64,000 bases of DNA from Planctomycetota bacterium. Lineage in GTDB: Bacteria; Planctomycetota; JAJSAM01. Positions within the stretch are counted from its first letter, which is position 1. Each line of letters begins with the position of its first letter. Position numbers and translations under genes: made by a program. This document shows, in pieces, positions 34,492 to 41,976 of the stretch. Below the pieces are notes generated by a model. The model ran no database searches, had not been told where the DNA came from, and saw only the letters and a program-made list of their open reading frames with translations. The stretch spans positions 62,001-126,000 of the forward strand of contig JAJSAM010000060.1 in assembly GCA_024274785.1 (NCBI GenBank). The letters run 5' to 3'.

Positions 34492-35610
34492 TCAAACCGG
34501 GTTCGGCACGACCCCGCCGGCCGCTGCGGTTGAGGTCGCTCTCGCCCTGACCGAGACGAGGTACATCCCCAGAGGCCGGTACAGGAGGTGGGACCACTTC
34601 CCGAAAGGCACGATCAGGATGAGCCAGGGAGCATCCACCGCCAGGTGAATGACATATGCGTAGTACGTCGCGTGCGGAAGTCCCACCACGCGAAACACAT
34701 GCACGAGGATGCCGGTCAATGCGATGGAGAAGAGAAGGAACAGGAACATCCAGTCGGTGTGATGCGAGTGCTTGTGGATCTCCTCGCGTCGCCGGAGCCG
34801 CCCGATGATGGCATCGACGGTCCCATAGAGCAGCACCGCGGTGGCGTAGTATCCGAAGAGGGAAGAGACGTTCCACCCGTCGGTCTGGAACCACGGGAGG
34901 AAGACGAAAACGAGGAAGAACATCGTCAAATAGCCCGTTACCAGGAGGAAGTGCTTCAGCCAGTGGATCTTTGGCCCGTGGCATTCTCTCCACCGCTTCT
35001 GAAAGAGCATGTGAACGAAGAAGGTCGAGATCTCCGAGAGGTACACCGAGAGGCCCGCCTTCACCCCGCGCATCGTGAACCGGAACATCCGCCCGGCATT
35101 CGTGAGGAGAAAGAACGTCATGAGGGCGGCAACGATCCAGTCCGCGGTCTCGATGGAAGGGACGGGAGCAAAGGTGTTGAGCTCCACCCGCTCCGTCACG
35201 ACCGGTCCGTGAAGGAGGGCGAACAACATCACCACGATGAGTCCGAGGACGAGACTCAAGCCGATCTCCCAGGCCTTCGACGTGTAGAGCAGCCTCGAGA
35301 TTCCGGTCCAGTCGTAGCGGGAGATGAGCCATCTCCTCGTCGCCATCATGATCTCGCCCGGATGGGCTTCCCGGGGACAGGTCGCGGAGCATTCGCCGCA
35401 GTAGTAGCAGAGCCAGGGCTCCGGGGACTCCTCGAGTTGCCCGGTGAGTCCGAGTTGCAGATAGCGGATCACCTTCCGGGGGAAGACCGTGTCACCTTTC
35501 GAGAGGGGGCAGATGGCCGTACAGTTGCCGCAGTTGAAACAGGCGCTGACGTCCGCGGCGCCGAAGAGTCCGATCTCTTTCATGAGGGTGGGATCGGCTC
35601 GTGCGCTCAT
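34492..35610 (-). CDS. QmoC-like: HdrC ferredoxin domain fused to membrane cytochrome b
   Basis: 372 residues from ATG 35610 (GAGGAGAAGGC ahead). N-terminal HdrC-type clusters CFNCGNCTAICP and CYYCGECSATCP, then about six membrane helices of the HdrE/NarI type with His residues suited to heme b. This two-domain layout is that of QmoC in sulfate reducers, the quinone-interacting subunit. Starts within the end of the small winged-helix gene (4-nt overlap). Confidence 0.86.
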   Translation of the reverse strand: MSARADPTLMKEIGLFGAADVSACFNCGNCTAICPLSKGDTVFPRKVIRYLQLGLTGQLEESPEPWLCYYCGECSATCPREAHPGEIMMATRRWLISRYDWTGISRLLYTSKAWEIGLSLVLGLIVVMLFALLHGPVVTERVELNTFAPVPSIETADWIVAALMTFFLLTNAGRMFRFTMRGVKAGLSVYLSEISTFFVHMLFQKRWRECHGPKIHWLKHFLLVTGYLTMFFLVFVFLPWFQTDGWNVSSLFGYYATAVLLYGTVDAIIGRLRRREEIHKHSHHTDWMFLFLLFSIALTGILVHVFRVVGLPHATYYAYVIHLAVDAPWLILIVPFGKWSHLLYRPLGMYLVSVRARATSTAAAGGVVPNPV

Positions 35611-35903
35611 GCCTTCTTCTCCTCGCAATCCGGCAACCGGTAGAGGGGCCAGTCTCCATCCATGCCCTCTTCGACAGCGAGTCCGTACTTCTTCATCGCG
35701 GTGACGTGCCAGAGCGCCGCATCGGGGGCGATCCCGGCGGCGAGCGCGACCGCCGGAACCGTGACCGGCCCCTTCGCCAGGGCGCTCTTCACCTTCCGGC
35801 GCACCGCCTTCTTCTCCTTCTGCAAGTCGCGCGCACGCTCGACCTGCACGGCCCGCCCCTTCCGGAGCCGCATCAGGAACTCTTTGCGCTTCCGGTCAGT
35901 CAC
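35607..35903 (-). CDS. Small winged-helix-like protein within the Qmo-like operon
   Basis: 98 residues from GTG 35903, preceded by GGAGGTGGCC and overlapping the end of the QmoB-like gene. Basic N-terminus (RKRKEFLMRLRKGRAVQVERARDLQKEKKAVRR), then KSALAKGPVTVPAVALAAGIAPDAALWHVTAMKKYGLAVE, which fits a short winged helix. It is unusual for such a protein to sit between two subunits of an electron-transfer complex. It could be a local regulator or a structural subunit. Confidence 0.65.
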   Translation of the reverse strand: MTDRKRKEFLMRLRKGRAVQVERARDLQKEKKAVRRKVKSALAKGPVTVPAVALAAGIAPDAALWHVTAMKKYGLAVEEGMDGDWPLYRLPDCEEKKA

Positions 35904-37707
35904 CGGCCACCTCCATCGGGTCGGCGCAGATCGCGTCGACCATCGCTTCGAATTCATCGAGCGTCCATCCGCTGATATCGATCGCCCGGGTCGGACAGAC
36001 CGCCACGCAGGCGCCGCAACCGGTGCAGAGCGCCCCGTTGACAACGGCCTTCCGGACCGTCTGCCCGTCCACCTCGGCCTCGACGACCTTCAGGGCGCCT
36101 TCATACTCGCACTGGCTCACACAAGCCCCGGCGCCCTCGCAGCGCTCCGCGCTCACGCGGGCGACGAAGGGCTCCAGTTCGACGTACCCCCTGGTCAGAA
36201 GCCCCGCCACCTTCACGGCCGCGGCGGAAGCGGACGCGCAACTCTCTTCGATGTCGCGGGGACTCTGGCAGGTGCCCGCCAGGACCACGCCCGCCACCGC
36301 CAGTTCCACCGGGCGGAGCTTGGGGTGGACCTCCTGGAGGAACCCGTCCGCGCCCGAGGGAAACTTGAGCGTTTGTGCGAGGGCGCCGACTTCGGCGGGC
36401 TCCATCCCCACCGCCAACACCACCAGGTCGACGGCAACCTCGATCTCCATTCCGGCGGTCAGGCTGTCCCTCACCGTAACGAGCATGCTCCCGGCATCGC
36501 CCGGCGCCGCCTCCGTGACCTGTGGCGGCGCGCCCACCTCGTATCGCAGGAACACGACGCCATCAGCCGAGGCCCTCTCGTAGATCTCCTCGTGGCCACG
36601 GCCGTAGGTCCTGATGTCGCGATAGAAGTCGTAAACGTAGGTCCCGGGAAAGCGCTCGATGAGATCGCTCCCGGCCTTCAAGGTCGCCGTGCAACAAACC
36701 CTCGAGCAGTTCAGGTTCAGGGAGCAATCGGGCTTCGGTTCGTGGATTCCCTCGATCTGCCGGCTGCCGACACAGTGGATGAACGCCACCCGGCGAATCG
36801 ACCTGCCGTTCACGGTAAGGGCCCCACCGGACCGCGCTTGATCGAGGATCCGGAGGAAGTCGGGCAGGGTCACGACTTCGGGGAAGCGCACGAAGCCAAA
36901 CTCCCCTTCCACCGGCCGGTAGGGAGTGGAACCGGTGGCCACCACGACCGCGCCGGCCTTGATCTCGGTCTCGATTGCGGAACTGTTGCCGGTGTCCCTG
37001 GAAACGGTCACGCTGAAGTTTCCCACGTACCCGGTGGCGCCGGTCACGTGCGTGCGGGTCAGGACGGTGATCTCGTCCGCCGCCGAGACCTGTTCGACCA
37101 GCGTGCGAATCAACTCCGCTCCACTTTCGCCGGCCGGAAACACAGTGCCGAGTCCTTCGACCCGGCCCCCCAACTTCGGGCTCTTCTCGATCAGGCTCAC
37201 CGGGAGCCCAAAGCCGGCCAGGTCGAGCGCGGCCCGCAGTCCGGCCACCCCGCCGCCCACCACGAGCGCCCGGGAACTCGCGCCGACCTTGATCGGCGAA
37301 AGCGGCTCGTGGTGGCGCACCCGGGCGATCGCGGCCCGCACGAGCGTCGTGGCCTTCGCCGTCGCGTCCCGGCCGGAGGCATGCACCCAGCTGACCTGTT
37401 CGCGAACGTTGACGTGCTCGTAGAGGAAGGGGTTGAGCCCCCCCCGCACGACGGCGCTGCGGAAGGTGGTCTCGTGCAGGCTCGGGGAGCAGGAGGCCAC
37501 GACGATCCGGTTCAGGCCGTGCCTCTCGATATCCCCGGCGATCAGTTCCTGGCCGGGATCCGCGCACATGAACATGCAGGTGCGCGAGATCACGACATCC
37601 GGCAGCTTCCCCGCTTCCTCGGCCACCATCGCCACGTCCACCCTGTCGGAGATGTTCCCTCCGCAGTGGCAGATGTAAACGCCGATCTTCACCTCATCCC
37701 GGCTCAT
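35896..37707 (-). CDS. HdrA/QmoB-like FAD and Fe-S flavoprotein
   Basis: 603 residues from ATG 37707, overlapping the upstream stop. HdrA-type N-terminus (KIGVYICHCGGNISDRV), Rossmann FAD site ALVVGGGVAGLRAALDL, the HdrA cysteine block FIHCVGSRQ...C...C-x3-C, and two C-terminal [4Fe-4S] motifs CEGAGACVSQCE and CTGCGACVAVCP. Together with the separate MvhD gene this covers the domains of QmoB, which usually has the MvhD part fused to its C-terminus. Electron-bifurcating or -confurcating activity is possible but not shown by sequence. Confidence 0.85.
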   Translation of the reverse strand: MSRDEVKIGVYICHCGGNISDRVDVAMVAEEAGKLPDVVISRTCMFMCADPGQELIAGDIERHGLNRIVVASCSPSLHETTFRSAVVRGGLNPFLYEHVNVREQVSWVHASGRDATAKATTLVRAAIARVRHHEPLSPIKVGASSRALVVGGGVAGLRAALDLAGFGLPVSLIEKSPKLGGRVEGLGTVFPAGESGAELIRTLVEQVSAADEITVLTRTHVTGATGYVGNFSVTVSRDTGNSSAIETEIKAGAVVVATGSTPYRPVEGEFGFVRFPEVVTLPDFLRILDQARSGGALTVNGRSIRRVAFIHCVGSRQIEGIHEPKPDCSLNLNCSRVCCTATLKAGSDLIERFPGTYVYDFYRDIRTYGRGHEEIYERASADGVVFLRYEVGAPPQVTEAAPGDAGSMLVTVRDSLTAGMEIEVAVDLVVLAVGMEPAEVGALAQTLKFPSGADGFLQEVHPKLRPVELAVAGVVLAGTCQSPRDIEESCASASAAAVKVAGLLTRGYVELEPFVARVSAERCEGAGACVSQCEYEGALKVVEAEVDGQTVRKAVVNGALCTGCGACVAVCPTRAIDISGWTLDEFEAMVDAICADPMEVAGD

Positions 37708-39044
37708 GGAGTATCCGATCCGGCGGTCACCGCGCAGGCCGCGCAGCCCTCCGGTTCCTTTTTCTTCAGGTAGACCGAAACGGCCATGGCCGCCGCTCCC
37801 GCTTCCGCGATCGCATCCACGATGTCCTTGGGCCCCGCCGCCGTCCCCGAGACGAAAACCCCCTCTTCCGTCGTCCGGCACGGCTCGATGGTGGGTTTCG
37901 GCACCGTCACGAAGCCGTCGGCACTCACGCCGATCGGCATGCGATCCCGCAGATCCGCCGCCGGCAGCATACCGAGGGAGAGCACGACGAGATCGTGACG
38001 GCGCTCCTCCACCTGACCCCGTTCGTCGATGTGTTCGACGCGGACCTCGACATTGCGGTCATCGACTTCATCGATGCGGGCCACTTTCCCCTTCACGAAC
38101 TCGATCCCCATGGCCGAGGCGTTATGATAGAAGGTCTCGTAGCCCTTTCCGAACGCCCGGATGTCCATTGTGTAGATCGTGATGTCCGCGAACGGCAGCG
38201 ATCCCGAAAGCAGCATCGCCTGCTTGATGGCGTACATGCAGCAGACCCGCGAGCAGTATGGAACGCCGAGACTCCGGTCCCGGGAACCTGCGCACTGCAC
38301 AAAGGCCACGGAGTCCGGGACCTTTCCATCCGCCGGGCGCAGGACGCGTCCGTAGGGACCGTGGGGGGCAAGCAGGCGCTCCATAGTCAGCGGCGAAATC
38401 ACATTGGCGATCTCGTTGCCGTGGTACTCCGACCTGGCGCCCATGGGGGTGGTCTCGAAGCCGGTGGCGACGACGACGGAACGAACCTCGATCTCAATCT
38501 CGCGCGGCTTCTGATCGAGCACCACCGCGTCGGTCGGGCAGACCTTCACACACTTGCCGCAGAGATTGCACTCCTCGGGATCGAGAACCGCGATCTGTGG
38601 GATCGCATTCGTGAACGGTACGTAGATCGCCCGATGGGAGGAGAGCCCGCCCTCGAAATCGTCGGCCACGTCCGCGTCGCAGGCGTACTCGCAGAGGCGA
38701 CAGCCGATGCAGCGATCTTCGTCGACAAAGCGGGGCTTCAACGTCACCCGGGCGGTGAAGTCCTCGCCACGCCTCACGACCGACGAGACCTCGGCCAGCG
38801 TGAAGATCCGGATGTTCTCGTGGTGGGCCGCCGCCGCCATCTTCGGGGTGGTGATGCAACTGGCACAGTCGAGCGTGGGAAAGACCTTCGACAGTCCGAT
38901 CATCTTCCCCCCGATGCTGGCGTCCTTCTCGACGATGGCCACAGAAAGCCCGAGGTCGGCGAGGTCGAGGGCGGTCTGCAGCCCGGCAATTCCGCCGCCG
39001 ATCACGAGTGTGTCGAAGACTCGCGTGGCTGCCCGGACGTTCAT
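37704..39044 (-). CDS. HdrA/QmoA-like flavoprotein
   Basis: 446 residues from ATG 39044. FAD motif TLVIGGGIAGLQTALDLADLGLSVAIVEK at the very N-terminus, CASCITTPKM, ferredoxin clusters CIGCRLCEYAC and CNLCGKCVKVCP inserted at about 125-185, then the HdrA block FVQCAGSRD...CSRVCCMYAIKQA. Shorter than methanogen HdrA and without its N-terminal extension, matching QmoA. Both ends overlap neighbours by 4 nt (ATGA), so the three flavoprotein genes are translationally coupled. Confidence 0.85.
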   Translation of the reverse strand: MNVRAATRVFDTLVIGGGIAGLQTALDLADLGLSVAIVEKDASIGGKMIGLSKVFPTLDCASCITTPKMAAAAHHENIRIFTLAEVSSVVRRGEDFTARVTLKPRFVDEDRCIGCRLCEYACDADVADDFEGGLSSHRAIYVPFTNAIPQIAVLDPEECNLCGKCVKVCPTDAVVLDQKPREIEIEVRSVVVATGFETTPMGARSEYHGNEIANVISPLTMERLLAPHGPYGRVLRPADGKVPDSVAFVQCAGSRDRSLGVPYCSRVCCMYAIKQAMLLSGSLPFADITIYTMDIRAFGKGYETFYHNASAMGIEFVKGKVARIDEVDDRNVEVRVEHIDERGQVEERRHDLVVLSLGMLPAADLRDRMPIGVSADGFVTVPKPTIEPCRTTEEGVFVSGTAAGPKDIVDAIAEAGAAAMAVSVYLKKKEPEGCAACAVTAGSDTP

Positions 39045-39433
39045 GCCGCGACACCCTCGGCCGCCAGGACCTTGTTCATGTCGGTCACCTCTTTCAGAAA
39101 CGACTTCGTGCATACCGTGCAGATCGAGGTGAGCTTCAGACGGCGCGGATTGATCTCCCGCTCCCTGAGCCCGAGTGCCACCCTGTCGAGCCGGGCCGCC
39201 AGCTTTTCGTAGGCGCCCTCGTACGGACATTCGACTCCGCACGACATGACGATGATCCCACCGATCCCCTTCTCGAAGCTGTCGTAGTAGAACGACTCGG
39301 GGAAGACGACGGGGGAGGGAACCCGGAGCACGAAGGTGTTCGCGGGATAGCTCAGGTGGGCCTGGCCGACGGCGTCCGCGCCGGGGTAGGCGCAGGCCGC
39401 CGACGCCAGGATCAGAATGCGGTCGGTCTTCAC
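39041..39433 (-). CDS. MvhD-like [2Fe-2S] electron-transfer subunit
   Basis: 130 residues from GTG 39433. Pattern ILILASAACAYPGADAVG, VMSCGVECPYEGAYEKLAARL, LTSICTVCTKSFLKEV matches MvhD/FlpD, the [2Fe-2S] subunit that connects HdrA to an electron donor. In QmoB this module is a C-terminal domain; here it is a separate gene placed before the QmoA-like gene. The TusA stop lies 4 nt upstream. Confidence 0.82.
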   Translation of the reverse strand: MKTDRILILASAACAYPGADAVGQAHLSYPANTFVLRVPSPVVFPESFYYDSFEKGIGGIIVMSCGVECPYEGAYEKLAARLDRVALGLREREINPRRLKLTSICTVCTKSFLKEVTDMNKVLAAEGVAA

Positions 39434-39437
39434 GGTC

Positions 39438-39695
39438 CTATTTCCCGCGCTTCACGAAGAGGCGGTCGTAACCCTCGTCGGCCTCGAGCACGCCGAGAAA
39501 CTCGTGCCCCACCTTCGTCGCCCAGATCGGGATGTCGTTTCTCGTGCCCTCGTCGCTCGAGCGGATCTCGAGAATCCCGCCGACCGGCACGCCGCCGATT
39601 CCCTTCTTGGCCTCGAGGAGCGGGCCGGGGCATGCGCTGCCGCGCGCATCGACCATCTTCGCGACCGCGACGTTCATCAGTTCGTTCAGGTCCAT
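39438..39695 (-). CDS. tusA: TusA-family sulfur carrier protein
   Basis: 85 residues from ATG 39695 (GGAGGAAGTGAG ahead). The signature MVDARGSACPGPLLEAKKGI contains the CPGP motif whose Cys carries persulfide. The remainder (GGILEIRSSDEGTRNDIPIWATKVGHEFLGV) is the standard TusA/SirA fold. First structural gene after the ArsR-type regulator. TusA beside HdrA-type proteins and a DsrE protein points to sulfur transfer rather than tRNA thiolation. Confidence 0.88.
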   Translation of the reverse strand: MDLNELMNVAVAKMVDARGSACPGPLLEAKKGIGGVPVGGILEIRSSDEGTRNDIPIWATKVGHEFLGVLEADEGYDRLFVKRGK

Positions 39696-39731
39696 CTCAC
39701 TTCCTCCGTTCGGGGCGGTCACGCCGCCCGA

Positions 39732-40076
39732 TCAGTCCTGATGGGCGGAGCCGAGGATCCTCCCGGACTTCTCGAGCTCCTCCAGGATCCCTTCGCGGAT
39801 CAGGAGCGATCCGCGCAGGAATTTCCTGTTTCGCACGCGGTAGTAGACGTTCTGTCCTTCCCGCCTCTGCGCGACCGCCCGACGGTCCTTCATAACCGCC
39901 AGGTGCTGGGAGACGGCGGACATCGACAGGTCGAGTTCGCCGGCAATGTCCCCGACGCAGAGTTCCCCCTTCGCCAGGAGGGCGAGGATCTTCAAACGCG
40001 CCACATTCGAGAAGATCCCGCAGAACCTGGCTTGCAGGGCGAAGATCCGCTCCTGGTCCTCATTACCGATGTTCAT
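39732..40076 (-). CDS. ArsR-family winged-helix repressor
   Basis: 114 residues from ATG 40076 (an upstream ATG at 40100 would add eight residues). IFSNVARLKILALLAKGELCVGDIAGELDLSMSAVSQHLAVMKDRRAVAQRREGQNVYYRV is a full ArsR winged helix. A Cys at the start of helix alpha3 (GELCVGDI) and one in the N-terminal helix (ARFCGIF) are where thiol- or metal-sensing members keep their switch residues. Heads the minus-strand sulfur cluster, so it is the likely local regulator, possibly persulfide-responsive (inference). Confidence 0.87.
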   Translation of the reverse strand: MNIGNEDQERIFALQARFCGIFSNVARLKILALLAKGELCVGDIAGELDLSMSAVSQHLAVMKDRRAVAQRREGQNVYYRVRNRKFLRGSLLIREGILEELEKSGRILGSAHQD

Positions 40077-40083
40077 AGTTGCG

Positions 40084-40119
40084 TATTCCTTAAAGTGCAT
40101 GCTTATGTTATTCCTGAAT
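40084..40119 (-). promoter_or_regulatory. AT-rich promoter/operator region of the sulfur cluster
   Basis: Between the regulator and its upstream neighbour the base composition drops. It holds a direct repeat TATTCCT at 40084-40090 and 40109-40115 and an inverted ATTC-CT-GAAT at 40110-40119. Such paired elements directly ahead of an ArsR-type gene are reasonable candidate operators. No confident -35/-10 pair is identified. Confidence 0.35.
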
Positions 40120-40215
40120 TTCAGCATCGCCCGGAAAATCCGGAGGGTCGCGTCGGTTCTATTCCGCAGTGGAAAACCCCGCCCCCTGAGTCCGGGAGGC
40201 ATCGGGGCGCGTCGT

Positions 40216-40500
40216 GTGGAGGGAGGGGCTCCGTCGCCACCGCGCGGGGCGGGATGCGACCGCCTGCGAGAAGCAGGGGGGGATGCGCCATGCGAAGCCG
40301 CGACACCGTCCTCCGGGTCCGCGGCGGGATCCGAAGATCATGTCATTCCACTGCACGAGGTCGAGCGCATCTCGATCGAGAACGCCCTGTCCCGAACCGG
40401 GCAGAACCAGACCCGGGCCGCGAAACTCCTCGGGATCAGCCGGCGGACCCTGGTCCACAAGCTCCGTCGTCATCGTCTGGAGAACAAGGGGGATGGCTGA
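40216..40500 (+). CDS. Small Fis-type HTH protein or remnant of a response regulator
   Basis: The C-terminal 45 residues (LHEVERISIENALSRTGQNQTRAAKLLGISRRTLVHKLRRHRLE) are an unmistakable Fis-family helix-turn-helix of the type ending NtrC-class regulators. No receiver or AAA+ domain precedes it; the upstream part is Pro/Gly/Ala-rich. The start is uncertain; GTG 40216 (GTGGAGGGAGG context) is one choice. Either a small stand-alone DNA-binding protein or the surviving end of a decayed activator. Divergent from the sulfur cluster. Confidence 0.5.
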   Translation: MEGGAPSPPRGAGCDRLREAGGDAPCEAATPSSGSAAGSEDHVIPLHEVERISIENALSRTGQNQTRAAKLLGISRRTLVHKLRRHRLENKGDG

Positions 40501-40644
40501 CGGCACCTGCGTACCGGGCAGGAAACCCGGGCTTCGCTGATCGGGAGCGAGGCTCGCCCGCCAGTCGGCACCACTGCCACGGTCCATGACGTGAAGTCCG
40601 GGGCGTGGTTGAATACAGGCTGGCCTCAGGCAAAGGAGACGAAC

Positions 40645-41976
40645 GTGAACCTCACCGCAAGAGACCTCGAGATCGCAGCACTCGGTCCATGCCGTTTCGA
40701 ATCCCCGCTCGGGCTTTCGACCGTTCGCGGTGATGGGCGCGGCAACTTCGTGACCGAGGAGCGGCGCATCCACCTGCATGCGGAGAAGTGCCTGGATGCT
40801 CCGGGACCGGAGGATGACCTCCTCCTGGAGAAGACCGGGCCCCGCCGACGCATCTTCTTCGATCCGGAGGCGGTTACCGCGGCCATCGTGACCTGCGGCG
40901 GACTCTGCCCCGGGCTCAACAACGTGATCCGTTCGCTCTATCTCGAACTCACCGAGAACTACGGTGTCCGGAAGGTCCTCGGCATCCGCAACGGCTATCA
41001 AGGCCTCGTGGCCGCGAACCGTCTCGAGCCGCTCCTCCTCTCGGAGTCGGTGGTGGAGGACATCCACAAGCTCGGCGGCACGATCCTCGGCACATCGCGG
41101 GGGCCGCAGGATCCGGTCGCGATGGTGGATTTTCTCGAAGCCCGCGGGATCGACCTGGTCTTCTGCCTCGGGGGCGACGGGACGCAGCGCGGGGCCCACG
41201 ACCTCTTCACCGAGGTGAACCGGCGCGGCCTCGAGGCCGCCGTGATCGGCCTGCCGAAGACGATCGACAACGACATTCCCTTCGTGGATCGCAGCTTCGG
41301 ATACCTCACCGCCCTCGAGGAGGCGGAGCGGGTTCTGCGAGGTGCGCACGTCGAGGCTCGATCTGCGATCAACGGCATAGCGCTCGTAAAGCTGATGGGC
41401 CGTCACGCCGGTTTCATCGCCGCCGGCGCGGCTCTCGCGAGCGGTGACGTGGACTTCGCCCTCATCCCGGAGATCGAGTTCCCCCTGTACGGTGAGGGCT
41501 CGTTCCTCGGCGCGCTGCACCGCCGGATCATCGAAAAGGGTCGAGCCGTTGTGGTGGTCGCGGAGGGTGCCGGGCAGCATCACCTGGCGGATTGTGAGCG
41601 TGAACACGACGCATCGGGGAACCGCGGCCACGCGGACGTCGGGCTCTTTCTGAAGGATGAGATCGCCGAGCACTTCCGGACGGAGAACCTCCCGATCACC
41701 CTGAAGTACATCGACCCGAGCTACGTTATCCGCAGCGTTCCGGCCAACTGCGCCGACCGGCTGCTCTGCGATCAGATTGCCCGACACGGGGTCCACGCGG
41801 CGATGGCCGGGAAGACCGACGTGCTGATCGGCTTTTGCAACGGCAACCTGGTCCATGTACCGATCGGCACCGTAGTCCGCGAGAGCAAGACCCTCGGGGT
41901 CGAGGACGACCGTTGGGTGAACGTGCAGCTCGCCACCGGCCAACCACGGTGGGGAGCAACCCTCCATGTGGAGTGA
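40645..41976 (+). CDS. pfkA: ATP-dependent 6-phosphofructokinase (group III type)
   Basis: 443 residues from GTG 40645, preceded by AAAGGAG. Active-site blocks: TCGGLCPGLNNVIRSLY, CLGGDGTQRGAHDL (Gly after GGD indicates ATP rather than PPi), LPKTIDNDIPFVDRSFG, MGRHAGFIAAGAAL. The long N-terminal extension before the core resembles the plant/spirochaete-type group. Key commitment step of glycolysis. Overlaps the following glycosyltransferase gene by 11 nt. Confidence 0.88.
   Translation: MNLTARDLEIAALGPCRFESPLGLSTVRGDGRGNFVTEERRIHLHAEKCLDAPGPEDDLLLEKTGPRRRIFFDPEAVTAAIVTCGGLCPGLNNVIRSLYLELTENYGVRKVLGIRNGYQGLVAANRLEPLLLSESVVEDIHKLGGTILGTSRGPQDPVAMVDFLEARGIDLVFCLGGDGTQRGAHDLFTEVNRRGLEAAVIGLPKTIDNDIPFVDRSFGYLTALEEAERVLRGAHVEARSAINGIALVKLMGRHAGFIAAGAALASGDVDFALIPEIEFPLYGEGSFLGALHRRIIEKGRAVVVVAEGAGQHHLADCEREHDASGNRGHADVGLFLKDEIAEHFRTENLPITLKYIDPSYVIRSVPANCADRLLCDQIARHGVHAAMAGKTDVLIGFCNGNLVHVPIGTVVRESKTLGVEDDRWVNVQLATGQPRWGATLHVE

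Noticed and set aside
35662-37773. Long plus-strand open frame (about 700 codons) opposite the QmoB-like gene
   Set aside because: Antisense shadow; no motif, and the opposite strand encodes an intact HdrA-type protein.
33497-40076. Complete dissimilatory sulfate-reduction locus
   Set aside because: Only Qmo-like, TusA and DsrE genes are present; aprAB, sat and dsrAB are not in the window.
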